NCBI GenBank assembly: GCA_016859345.1
Contig: CM029120.1
Span: 3,287,001-3,351,000, forward strand
DNA: 64,000 nt
Source: Istiophorus platypterus
Lineage: Eukaryota; Chordata; Actinopteri; Istiophoriformes; Istiophoridae
Direction of reading: 5' to 3'
Shown: positions 35,277 through 47,793 of the stretch, one piece after another
Layout: the number at the start of each line of letters is the position of its first letter
How positions within the stretch are numbered: the stretch's first letter is position 1
The notes under the pieces: model-generated
Databases searched by the model: none
What the model was told of the DNA's origin: nothing
The model's input: only the letters and a program-made list of their open reading frames with translations
Made by a program: the position numbers and the translations under genes

Positions 35277-36016
35277 TTCACATTCCATACGCAAATGTCT
35301 TCTGCCTTTAAAACATTAATTTACAAGTGCTTTAAAAATGAAAATGCTCAAAAATAGAAATTACCACGCCATTTTAAAGCAAAATAAGCACTTAGTTTGG
35401 TTTTAAAGATTAAAGCCGGTCACATTTTCAGGTCACTTCTCACTGGGAAACTAAATCCAAAGAGCAAAGTTGCTCGTTCGTAAACTCGTGTGCAAAAATC
35501 CATAACTTAATATCCAGTGATCGTAGTAGTAACATTACTAATCCAAAAGCATCAGTACAGCTGTAATAAAAGAGCTGTTATGTGTTTAACAAATAATGTA
35601 CAAAACAAATTCCCAATCAACCAAAAACCTTTGAACCTTCTATTGCACAATTTAAACTAATAACTTTCCTCAGTTCAAACTTCATTCTGTCCTTAAAAAA
35701 AGCGTCTAATACAAAAAAAGATAAAGAGCCTGATAAGAATAAGCCATGGGAAGGGGGGGTCAAAAAGGGAAACAAAATTAAATTTAACGGTCAAAAGTGA
35801 AACTTAGCACATAACAAATATTTCTTCCGCTCAAAAACATCTTTTATACTGACGTCAGCTTTTACTTTGCAATGGTGAACATCACTTTTTTTCTGACCAA
35901 GATGGCGACCAGAACCAGTAAAAAGAAAAAAAAAAAAGAAACCTTTAAAGGAAACATGGCAGGATGAAATGAGTGTAGTAGCTTCACGGCTGTTTCCTCT
36001 GGTTCTTCTCTCACAG

Positions 36017-39000
36017 TCATAGGCAGATGAAGAGCTCCGGCTCCTGGAAGAGAGAGAGGAAGTGAGTCACTGACTGGAAAGAAAAATAAATAAATAAATA
36101 TGGAGACAAAAACAAGAATGTCATCCTGCTCTCAAAACCTTCTGAGGTCAATAAGACGTTATTACTGAGGTTATTAAGTAGGATGAATGGTCCTTATATG
36201 TTATATATTAAACCCTGTAATTCATATGAAAACATGACATTTCTCTGGGGCCACAGGACAAACCTTACATTTTTATTCAGCCCGAAGTAAAAATGTAAGA
36301 AAAGTAAAGTGTAGTGCACTTTTGAGCCTAGTGTAACTTAACCATCACCAACACTGCTAAAGTGTCACCCAGCCAGAACCTCTCACCTTTTCCTATCTAA
36401 CCTGCTCCAACATAAGAAGATGCTTGTGATCGCTACTCTTGCTGTATTCCAGTTAAAAAGAAAAAAAAAACCTGCTTTATGGCTTAGTTTGCATGCGAGG
36501 CTGAGTGTGAGTTAAAGCAAGTGTGTGTTTGGTCACGGGTGTGTGTATGCGTTTAGGGGGGGGGGCGCATACGCTGGCGCTTGAGTCGTTGTCAAGTGAG
36601 TCGAGGCTCCTCCGCGGCGCCGTTTCACCCACGTCGGGCGGTTTTTTAGTGGACATTTCGTGGCGCTTGCTCCTGGAGAGAACAAAGTGTATCAGAGAAA
36701 CAGGTCTGGTCAGTTGGTCAACAGAAAACTAGTCAACAAAAATCCAAATCTTCGGATTCCAGCTCCTCACATGTCAAGATTCTGGTGCTTTACTTCGTCA
36801 CATGACAGTTAATTGAATCTGTTTTTTTGGGTTTTTTTTATTCTTGGACTGTTGGTAGAACTAAATAAACTATTTCAAGTATTTTCTCTCATTATTTCTC
36901 TTTTATATTATTAGATTTACCAATAACTCAAATAACCATTGTGACCCTATTGTACAATAGATAGAAGATACAAGACAAAGATCCTTTTCAGTTCCAGGCT
37001 TAGGTGAACTCCTGTGTTTTTGAACAAATAAGAACAGATAAAATGAAGCTTTATTGACCCCCAGAGGAGAAACTCAGATGTTGCAGCGGCACAAGGAAAG
37101 AAATGAGTACAGATAAATGGAGAAAGGTTTTTAAAAATGAATGAATAAAACATAGTTACGAGACAATCACTAAACATAAAGTACTACAAAGTGAAGTGAT
37201 GGATTTATTAACAGAAAAGTCAGCCAAGTATGGAACATTTAGGATTAATATATAGGATTTAAAACAAAAAATAATGCTGTGTGCTTTCGCAACTGCCTTA
37301 CTTTTAAGAAGAGCTAAAAAACTTAGCTACTCTGAAAGATGATCAATCCGCAGCTGTTTTGATGATAGATTCATAATTTTAGCCATTAAAAAAAAAAAAA
37401 AACCAACACCTTGTTCAAACTTCTAAAATGTGAGAATGATCTGCTTGTTATTGGTTTATATTATTGAAAAGTCGATATTATGTTGGTATTAGACCATTTG
37501 CTTGGACAAATCAAGATGTTTACGAAGGTAATTTTTGTCTCTCTTTTCACTTTTTGGACTTTTTGTAAACAAACCAACAACTATTCAACTAATTGTGGGG
37601 GGAAAAACGCTGAAGATTATTTGACAACAAAAACAATCTTCAACAACCTTACAACTAAAACTATGATCATGTGTTCGTGAAAAAACAAAACAAAAACGCT
37701 CAACTGAGGACATGAGACACTTCTCCCGCGCTGAAAGCAGAAAAACCTTTCAGACGCTGTGAGAGTGGAGGGCGAGCGGTCCGGTCTCTACCTGTACAAC
37801 GGCCACATACTCATGCCTCTGTTGTCCCTCTGGGCTGCCGTAGACGTCACTCGCTCCGCCAGGTCTTTCAGGAAGTGGAAGAGCTTGTCCGACTCGATGC
37901 ACTGCTTCCTAAACGATAATGCAACAGATTTGTTTCTCCAGTCTTAGTACAAATTCTTTTAATTTTAAAAAATTAAAATTAATTAAATTAAAATTAATTT
38001 TAATTTTTCTTTTAATTCTTTTAATTTAAACATAACTTAAGGTTTCATATGCTGCATCCTAATTCTGCCTGTATAAAATGTGTTTTGAGAATTTCACACT
38101 AAAAAAAATTGGTGACAGAGGTAAATTTAGTCTTTTATTTTTTTAGTGAGCTGCAAAGTATAAATTGCAGATGATGAGGAAGATTTTCGAAAGTCATGTG
38201 TTTTGTTTTTGCAAAGTTGATCTTCAGCAGCTTGAGTCACTGTCCCATATTATAATTTCTATAAAAGAACTAGGTAGAATAATTTCTTGTGTACAAATTT
38301 AATACCAGATCATCACTATACTATGAAGATAAGTACAGTAGAGCATACTGCAAAGGTGTCAGTCTGGCACAAGGACAGTGAATGCATCACGGCCAGATTA
38401 GGCCTGAGTATTTTCTTCGGTTTAGATTGAAATAAAAATATCCAGTCACCACGGCTACAAATGAAGAACAGTCAGTGCATGTATCTACAGTCTAAACGAC
38501 AGAGAAAGAAGCTGATTAACAGAAATGAACGACTGTCACACCTGTGCGAGTCTGGAGCAGCGGGATTACTCACATGTGAGCCACCGACACGACGGCGCTG
38601 AGCTTCGACTGCGTTATCAGGCAGGTTTTGGTCAGCAGAGACTTCAGGAACATCTCCAGCGCCCGGGCTGGTCTCTGCAGTTCAGGACGTCACAGCTGTA
38701 CGGCAAACACACACGCACACGTGTGCGTGCATGCGTGCGTGTACACACACACACACACACACACACAGGACACACTAAACACATCCCACACACACACATG
38801 GGCCAGCGTGGGCCTTTGATGAAAATACAGTCACTGTCGTCCGTCTGCGTGACAGCTTCCCCCTCAGATGGAGGCAAGGAAACAGATTTTATTGCCTGCC
38901 GGGATATTTTTGGTGCATTTTATTGAATTACATATTGTTTTTTTCAGAATAGTCTCTGGTTTGATTTGAGGTATTGAAAGTCATGCGTTTAGAGAGCTTG

Positions 39001-39931
39001 GCCCAATAATTCAGCATTTGATCAAGGCCTACAACTCCCAGCATGCCCAGCAGTCCTAACGGAAGAGTTTGATGAGGACAGTGCTGCAAAACAGGTGGAT
39101 GACAGTTTACCCTAAATGGCTGCAAAGGTCCTCGGAGGCGCTGAGGAGGATCCGGCCTCAGCACCAATCCGAGCTGCACTATGATGCTGGTGCACAGCGA
39201 ATCCTGCTCCTCTGCAGGTTTCAAAAGGATACAGATGATCACAGGAACCGCCATCGCGATCCTCCCCACCTCCGTGTCCTTCTGCATGATCTTTTTGATG
39301 CGACTCTGATAGCAAAAGCAAAAAAACAAACCAAAAAAAAGTCACCACATAAATTAGAATCAAAAGTTAAGATGCTGCGTTCAGGTGCTCCTTGCATAAA
39401 CCTCTTCCATAGATCTCAGTTAGTGGATTCAACATCTAGGGTTTTTAAACTGATCTGAATTGAATAATCGATTAGTCATGTGACAGATATTGTAAACATC
39501 AGCCGTAACACCGTATTAGTCCAAACTGCATGAATTTACTTCTGCTTGTCATTTCACCGCTGCACAACATTTACTAATTTCTGCAATTTCAACACCGGGT
39601 CGTGAGGTGAGAATGTTATTTGTGCAGCATCGGACAAGCTTTAATCTGTAGTGCAGAGAAACAAATCGGGTTGGTGCTGATGATGCCCCTCAAAAGGTTA
39701 CTGAGGGTTAAACTCGTCGACCTGTCAACGCCACCGCTGACAGATCCGTCTAGTATTCCGACGGGCCGTGAAGGCAGCAGGTGCCCCTGGTACTCCGCGC
39801 TAGCTTGTTAGCACGTCGGCGAGTTAGCATCTTGCTCAGAGTTCCGCCTTTTTACGGCTCTAATTGAGCGGAACAAAGTCTGAACTCACCGGAGCGAAGC
39901 GCACGTTGTATCTCCTCTTCTGTCCCGGCAT
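36017..39931 (-). CDS. DRAP1/NC2-alpha-like histone-fold corepressor subunit
   Basis: NC2 alpha pairs with DR1 (NC2 beta) through a histone fold and binds TBP on DNA, blocking preinitiation complex assembly. Coding exons in order: 39931-39890, 39305-39233, 38667-38574, 37908-37792, 36672-36573, 36043-36017; they join in phase to 150 residues. The N-terminus (MPGQKRRYNVRFAP) and RIKKIMQKD, VAVPVII-like MAVPVIIS, RALEMFLKSLL, ITQSKLS and HMKQCIESDKLFHFLKDLAE (about 12-88) match the DRAP1 fold along its length. The tail is short and Ser/Lys-rich, ending SEPELFICL, unlike the roughly 205-residue DRAP1 with its Gly/Pro/acidic tail. The first four exons are firm; exons 5-6 rest on splice phase only. 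It is probably a divergent paralogue. Confidence 0.8.
37028..37165 (+). repeat. Dispersed fish repeat tail (AGCTTTATTGACCCC)
   Basis: AAGCTTTATTGACCCCCAGA followed by GGAGAAACTCAGATGTTGCA matches the TTTATTGATCCC-type repeat end also seen at 29.09 kb. In an intron of the DRAP1-like gene. Confidence 0.55.
37940..38040. repeat. AT-rich imperfect palindrome
   Basis: Repeated TTTTAATT/AATTAAAA units around 37955-38030 form a nearly self-complementary AT-only stretch in an intron. No function is evident. Confidence 0.5.
38740..38800. repeat. (AC)n microsatellite
   Basis: GT/AC alternation at 38706-38740 (CGTGTGCGTGCATGCGTG) runs into about 14 AC units and a further CA-rich segment. In the intron between exons 2 and 3 of the DRAP1-like gene. 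Confidence 0.85.
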
Positions 39932-40082
39932 GTTACTCGCTTCAGTCCGCGCGGTCCGATCACATTTTTCATGTTTTTACCGCGAACCGCCGCCGAGTCC
40001 ATTTGTTTACCTGCGGCAGGAAGACACCTGAAAAACCGATGGAGAAAAAAACCCCTGAGGTCAACCGCCGTGACCCCGAGAA

Positions 40083-40090
40083 TGACGTCA
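40083..40090. promoter_or_regulatory. Perfect CRE (TGACGTCA) near the DRAP1-like promoter
   Basis: A full palindromic cAMP-response/ATF site about 150 bases upstream of the DRAP1-like start codon, in a CpG-containing stretch (39.8-40.1 kb) that also has GCTAGC/GTTAGC motifs. Use by CREB/ATF is inferred from the motif only. Confidence 0.45.
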
Positions 40091-40139
40091 ACACCCCCGC
40101 GCGTCTTCATGATTGTTAAAAATTCATAATAAAATAGTT

Positions 40140-40975
40140 TTAAAGGATTTTGATTTAAAAAAGGGGGTTTAATTATTTAAATGTCATCATTTTACATTTA
40201 AAATGATCCTATCTGAATTATAATTGGGTTCAGCACTTCAGTGTCTAGCTATTCATTTTATTTGAGATTAAATAATGAATATTTTATTCGTCCAACAGCC
40301 ACAAACAGTGGCTGAATAGTGGAAACAAATATTTTTGCGTTTCATTATAAAAAAATTAAAGCGCTGACACATAGAAACGAGGAGAAAGAGCAGGTCTGAT
40401 ACTTGACAGAGAAGTTCACATAAAACGTTACAATATAATCCCCCAATATTTAGGATACTTCTTTTGTTTTTTTACCTAAGGGACAAATCTACCCCATATT
40501 TTTTCTTTTTCTTTCCAGTGCATTCTCACTTTCATATATAAATACATTTTTTTAAACATAATACATACATATTAGTCACCTTTATAAATAAAAGACCAAC
40601 TTAAAAAGGTTTCAGTGTAATACTGATAGTTTAGTTGGACAGCATACACATCAATAGGCTGTAAAAGTGCCCCAAAAAAAGAAATGATAATGAGACAAGC
40701 ATTACAAGCAAATACTGAGGACTGGTGACGCATACACACACTTGACCTAAATAAAATAATAGTAGTAATAGCTGTGATTATAAAACAGTAAAAAAATAAA
40801 AATAAAAAAAATAGCATGCCCATGAAAATGAAACCATTTAAACCATTTATAGACCCATTTAAAAAACTTTGAAGCAGGGGGAGCGTTCAGCTGCGTCTGA
40901 CCCTGAGTCGGTTCAGGTGAGTTATTAAGTTCTGGTTCCTCATGGGCTCAGAGTGATTAGGGCGACCAGTGGATC
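40140..40975. other. AT-rich spacer between head-to-head genes
   Basis: It contains T- and A-runs and short AT-rich tracts only. No exon, repeat family or RNA gene could be supported. Confidence 0.5.
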
Positions 40976-40981
40976 TCCTAC

Positions 40982-40988
40982 TATATAT
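40982..40988 (+). promoter_or_regulatory. Candidate TATA box of the PLB1-like gene
   Basis: TATATAT in an otherwise mixed sequence, 172 bases before the chosen ATG. It would place initiation near 41010 with a 5' UTR of about 150 bases. No CpG island is present, in contrast to the other genes here, consistent with tissue-restricted expression. Confidence 0.35.
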
Positions 40989-41159
40989 GACTGTTTCTTG
41001 AACAGTTGGGCTTCATTAGCAGCTACAAAGGTCAAAAGATAAGCATCAGAATTCATTACAAAGGTTGTGTGCACGACACTAATAAAGCTTCAAACCAGCG
41101 GGACGAAATCTCTGCGTTGTTATTTCCCCTCTTTGTCTCACTGAGTGAAAGAGGGAAAC

Positions 41160-44100
41160 ATGCTCCGCTCTCTGCTGCTCACCATCTGTGCATTTGCCAC
41201 ATGTCATGTCAACGGTAGGGGACAAAATACATCTGTCACTGTCCTTTATATTTTCTGGTGCTGTCTTTTAATCGTGGGGTTTTTCAGCACGACAGGTTGT
41301 CCACCATCTGGGCCTGAGACAAAATATGTTTCCCTCTCTTCTTCTCCCTTGCAGGCAACGTGTTAAATGGAGATGAAGAAGACAACTTCCAGCAGGTACT
41401 GTCTTCCTTCTCTTTTTTTACTCAGCACCTGTCCCACATATTATCACAATGGATCCAAGTGACTAGTTCTGTCACCTAGGCCACAGAAATGGGTCACAAA
41501 CTAAATATTTGATGACATATTTTGTAAATACATTAATTTAAAGTTTAAAAAAAAGATGGCATGCAAGACATGTGCTGCTTTAGATACTATAATAAAGATA
41601 TATCATATGAGTAACATCTATTATTACCACTGAGCGGTGACAGATTGCTTTTCTTTTAACCTCAGACATGAAGGCTTCACAGTGAGCTGCAGACAATAGG
41701 GTGATAAAAACACAATATATATGACACAAAAGTAGAAAATCCCAGAAATGTGATCATAAAATCAGGATTAACATTTCTAATATGATTAAATAGCATGATG
41801 CAACCCCTTAAAGCCATCCAGCAACTGCCTAAAAGCAGAAACACACATCAGCCCGTCAATAACTTAGTGAGACCAACACATCAGAATGATAAAACCCTCC
41901 AGAACATCTGCAGCCGGAACAGAGAGTGGTTCCGTTCCGATTCCCTGTGTGAATGGAACATAGGTCCCAGGGTTTTCACCTGAGAGTTGAGGTGTTTTTG
42001 TTTTTGTTTTTGTTTTTTTGTTTTTTTCCCCCAGGATTTTCTTGGAGAGGATTTTCTCCAGGGTCGTCTGCATCCTCTGTTCCACTGCCCTGATATGAGC
42101 CCGTCTCCGACCGTCCCCACCTCAGGTGACTGTCACTCTGCCAACACCTGTGTTAATAAAGTACCGTTTAAAGAGAGAGCAATTCACCTGTGCTGAAAAA
42201 TGACTCCTTTGCTTCATATCTTATTAAAATCCTTGAGCCTCATGAAGTTTAATGTCTGAATGTGACTAAAGTTATCTCAGAGCATGTACAAGCTGCTAGG
42301 CATGAAACTCAGGTAAAAATTAAATAAGAATAAAGTTTTGCTTTCACCCCTTATGATGGATGTTTGTGGTTTTAATGCTGCACTGAAGGATTTTTGAGTT
42401 AAAGGAAGTTTAACAGGAGATTAACTCGCACACCTCTGGTGCTCTTCTGAATGTTTATCGTTTTTTTTAATCATGTTTGTCTGTGTCTTTGAGTTTTTTC
42501 TGACTCTTTCTCGTCGTTTTTTCCTTCTGTTGTAGTTGAATACGTCAGAGCTGCAGACGTCAAAGTCATCGCTGCCCTGGGAGACTCTTTGACTGTGAGT
42601 GAGGAGGTGCTATAGTGTTTAAAAAAAAGAGAGAGAGAGAGGCACATAAAAAAGCTTTATTTGGTTGTTTGGTTGTATTGGGAGGCGACACGAGTAAACA
42701 CTGGCCTGAAAACCTCTGCAGATTTTGTTGCTTTATTGGAGGCAATGAAAGATCATTTTTTATCAAGCCAGCTGATTAACTGATTAAAAGTTTAATCATT
42801 TATTCAATCCGGAAGATCATATTGATCATCAGGAGGATGATGGTTTATTTTAAGGTTAAATCTGGAGGCCCCTTCATGGAACTCATGATTAACATTTTTC
42901 CCGAAAAACACATTGATGTTTTCAGTATTCCCTTTGGTTCTCCGCCTGTGTCATCCTTGCAGACGGCCATCGGCGCCAACGGCTCCACCATCCTCGCCAT
43001 CCCATTCGAGTTCCGCCAGGTGTCGTGGAGGTAAGTTGCCCCCCAGTGGCACAGTGTTTTTGTGACCTGCGGAGACTGACCGAGGGCTTCAACTCTGGCG
43101 TGAGCCCTGGTGTCCTGTCAGAGGCTATCGACGCACAACCGATTCTAATCCTTAACTGAGTCCTAGTTCATTAACCCTGTTCGATTGTCTTATCGAAGCA
43201 GTCACATTGTCGGTACTAGCATAAATGTTGATGTATATAATGAGATCCCTGTTAATTTATCTTTTTATTGCTCTGACTGTTTATTGCAGGCTGTGTCCTC
43301 CTTTTTATTCCTTTCTTACTGTCTTTCTCTCTCTTCAGCATTGGAGGTTATGGGACGTATCAAAATGTCATCACGCTGGCGAGTAAGTTCATTTATCCAA
43401 AACAGATTTAAAGACATTTAAAAGACCAAAAACAAAATGTATCACCAAAGCAGACATAATCTAAATGGATGCATTAAGGTTTTTACATAAATCTGAGGCC
43501 CCAAGACCAAAATATCTAGATTTTTTTTTTTTTGAAAACTTCAGTTGCAACAACCTGTGATTCTTTACTGATGATTCTTTCTATTTCTGACTCTAAGGAA
43601 ACTGAACCTAAAGCCTCTTTAACCCCAGGTTGGCTCGGCCTAAAACATTTTAACTGTGCACCAGGACGTTTTATTTTTCAAATGGGAGATGAGCTGATGG
43701 ACTGAATCTGTTGACTCGTTTGTGTTTTATTTTGTTTTTGTTTTTTTAGATATCCTTAAACTCTTCAACCCCAGTCTGCTGGGTCCGTCCCCGATGATGA
43801 CGGCCCACGGTTATCCCGCCACCATCAACGAGACAGGTTTCAACTTCGCCGTCACCGGCCACAACACGCTGTAAGACTCTGGTGGTTTGTCTGGTTTTCT
43901 GTTCCTTCGTCTGTTCGGCCTACAACGACCGTCACTGTCGATGTGGTTGGAGACTTGACTGTGATTGTGTTGAATGATAATTGTTGGGAGCTGGAAGGGA
44001 AAATTTGTGATTTTGTGATGCAATTAGTCAAATCAGAGAGATTACGGATAAATTGTGCAGCTCATGGTTAAAATCCCTTCCAAGTGATTTGTGAAATTCC

Positions 44101-44192
44101 CATTAAAAATGATTTATGTGCCACAACTTTAGTCCAATTAAACACCTGCAAATGATTTGATATATATATATATCAATCAAATTATTTGCAGC

Positions 44193-44223
<31 letters not shown>

Positions 44224-47200
44224 GATACTGTTGTACTGATGTTAAAGTAACTGCTGAACAGACTCTGTGTATGTTCTCCTGCAGGAACTTCTCAGATCAG
44301 ATAACACATATGATCGATACGTTCAAGTCTTATCCAGTAAGTCTCAGGGTTCAGCCTCTTTTTTTTATTGGATGATAAATAATCTTAATTTTTTTTTTTC
44401 CTGTGTGCAACCTACTGTAGAATCAAAATGACCCAGATTCTCTTCTTCAGGGTCTGGACTTCCAGGAAGACTGGAAGTTGGTTACGTTGCTGATCGGCAT
44501 GAACGACATCTGCGACTACTGTAAAAACAAGGTGAGGATATACATTTATTTATTTATTTTTAAATCTGCATTTGTTGTACAAGGTTCAGTCCAAAGGAAT
44601 TGACTCAATTCAACATGAGACACTTTAATTCGTTTTTTCTTTCAAACCGGCAAAGGCTCTCGCTGTGCTTTAGAGATGTAGCATTGTTTTCCCCTGGGGT
44701 GTGTCGGCTCCGTTACCGCTGGGTGGGATTACAGGGGAAAAACAAAGCACACCTCCATCCACACCCGCCCGTCAGCTCTGCCGGGTGGGCTCAGGGGGGA
44801 AACTCCGAGCTGGATTTGGGCAGAGAAAGCATCAGATTCCAGCTTGGTATTAAGTTGATCTTTAAATCAGATGAACATCACACTAAAAATGTCAAGATCT
44901 GAGTGTTTTCTCACAGTTTTGATCTTGTTAGGATGAAAAAATTACATGATTATGATTATAATTACAAAAATTCCTCTATTACAGGATAATTTCTAACTAT
45001 TCAGTGACAGGGGAAGGAAAGTGCAATATATTGGCCTGTGAATGAAAAAAGATATTTTTGAAATGTGAAAAAAAAAAAAAATTACAAAAAGTCTGCCTCT
45101 GATCCTCTCACGCCTGCCCCCCACAGACCCTGTTCTCCCCCGACAACTTCATCCACTACATAACGGAGGCTCTGACCACTATGATGAATGAGGTGAGATT
45201 TTTTTTTCCTCCATTATCTCAGAATAATGTAAAGGATGAGATTAAACGTCTGCAGCCGACTATGTAGAGGCCTCATGAGGCTGGACCCTCATTAGTGCCC
45301 CGGTTTGACGGTTGGGGGGGGGCTCATTTCCTGTCAGAGCAGCTGATGCCGGACGTTTGTCGACATGGAGATGGCCTGCGTTACTCTTTCCTACTCGTCT
45401 TACTCTTTCGGGAACACGTGTAATTCAAGGGGCGATTTCTGATTTCAGGCGCAGATTTCCTGAGCATTTGCTGTTGTGACCAGGATCTTGCAAACTCCGA
45501 AAACAACAGAGTTGGACGGATGAACTTGTTCTTTGCACTGTGGCTATTCGGGACATTTCAGACTCAGCAGTAACACTTATCTCTGAGAACATTGATGCAT
45601 TGCATGATTACAGCTTCTCGTGTGAAGACACGTTTTATATTTTACCTACGTTTTACTACAGTGTTCATTGGTTTATACTGTTTTTACAGTAGCCTCCAGT
45701 TATGGACGACCACAAGGGAAGCAACAGAACAAACAATCACTACTGTATTATTGTGTTTTATGAAATGTTTGGGAAACATTTTTACACTGTTTACGTTACC
45801 TCATCCGTCATTACTCCGACTTTCCAACTCTTGTCGACTCGACTCTTGACTCTTCCCTTTTGAATTAGCTGAATCGGTTGTATTTCTTTCAATGCTGGAT
45901 TTTATTTAAATGTAAGTCATAGCGACGGAGGCTTTGCAGCCATTTATGCCAAAAAACGCCTGTTCTGACCTCTTCCTACCATAGGTAGCGCCAAACGAAA
46001 AGGTCAGGAGGTCAACAACATCATCGGTATTCACCCGTCAGGGATTTCTGGTATTTGTAAAGATTGTTCAGTCTGGACCAAGAGTGTCAGCGCTAAAGTG
46101 GCTAAAAACATTTAAAAAACAGAAGAAGGGATGGAGGGTTTCAGTCTTTTTTACTCAACTAAGAAACTATTAATTCAGCCGGTTTCACGGATAAAACACA
46201 CACGAGGGTCTGCGGTGGTGTTATTGCTGACGGTGAAGTGTGCAGCCTTGTTTTTTTACGGTGTCCTCGCACACGTGCTCCGTGCTGAAGTTGCGGGCCG
46301 TGGCCGTCGGAGCTGCAGACATTCAAAGACGCAGCCTCTGGTCCTCGGACGCAGTCTGGGTTAATGGCTGTGGTGGCCTCTGGTTTCAGATCCCCAGGAC
46401 CATTGTGAACGTGGTGCAGATCCTTCCCATGAGGCCTCTCAGAGAAGTTCACAGGCCGACTCTGGGCTGTCAGCTTCAAAGGTTACTGGAAAAAACAATT
46501 TCCTTCTTTTATTTCTGTCTTAAATTGTTAATCCTTAATTAAACATTTGGATCTTTTACTTCACTAAATGATATTAATGATAAATTTACATTTCTAAGCT
46601 GCCTTAGATTGTTTCTAGATAATATGTCTTTGGTTCATCACTAAAGAAGCAACTTGTCTTTATTCTTTAAGACTAAAAATCCTGAACAAGGAGCATTTGA
46701 TTGCCGAGTTGACTCGATTTCCATTTTCAGGTTGTTAATACAATGTATTTATACGCGTATGATAGAAATTGGGCCATAAAATCTGATTAGACAGAGAGGT
46801 GATCAATACATCATCGATAAAAAGTGAAAAAAAGGGCTCAGATTTATACCAAACTCTTATTTTACTTGAGAATACTGAAATTTCCTACAAATACAATGAA
46901 CTTTTGAGTTAAACACCTGTTTATTCATCTTGGATTTGCTCAAATTAAATCAGGAAATCATATTTTATAAAATTGAGAGTTTTTGAAAATGAAAATAATA
47001 ATTCCTGTATTATTTCATAATATACATACTGTAGTATGTCATCAGTTTGGGGATCTACATCTCGCCTGCTTGACATCAGTGTCCACCTCCACTGAGGCCG
47101 CAAAAATCATAACTGATCTGATCTGAGATGGTCTGATCACCTGCGTTAACCTGATGGAGCGCTAACCCAGCGTTCTGATAATCTGCTAATCCGCTCACAG

Positions 47201-47700
47201 GAAGTTCTGCTCCTGTCTGGTTCTACCCGAGGAAGACTCCCCTGAGCTGAAGGAGCTGGTCGAGATCAACCTGGAATTCCAGGTGGGTGTGCGGCGCTAC
47301 TATGAGCAAGCTTAAGCGATACTTTTTCAGATATCGTGTGTGTTTTTGATGATTTGACCTTGGGTTGTCTTTGTTAACTTCACGGTTTCTAGTCTATAAA
47401 CCGTGAGAAAATATTGAAAAGTGTCTATCCCAGGTATCAGAGTCCAAAGTGACATCTTCACGTGTCTTGTTTTGTCCAGAAAAAAAACAGTTGGAAAAAT
47501 CACGTGCTAGAAGCAGAAATCCGAATGTTACTGTTAAATTTAAGCCATGAGACATGTCTTTCTGACATTTATTTAACTTCCCTCCATTTGCAGAAGAGAT
47601 TGAAGAAGCTTCTGCACGGCGACCGGTTCTTCAAAAAGGACTTCGCTGTTGTTCTGCAACCTTACCTGGAGCACGCAGGGCCAGCAAGATTCCCTGTAAG

Positions 47701-47793
<93 letters not shown>

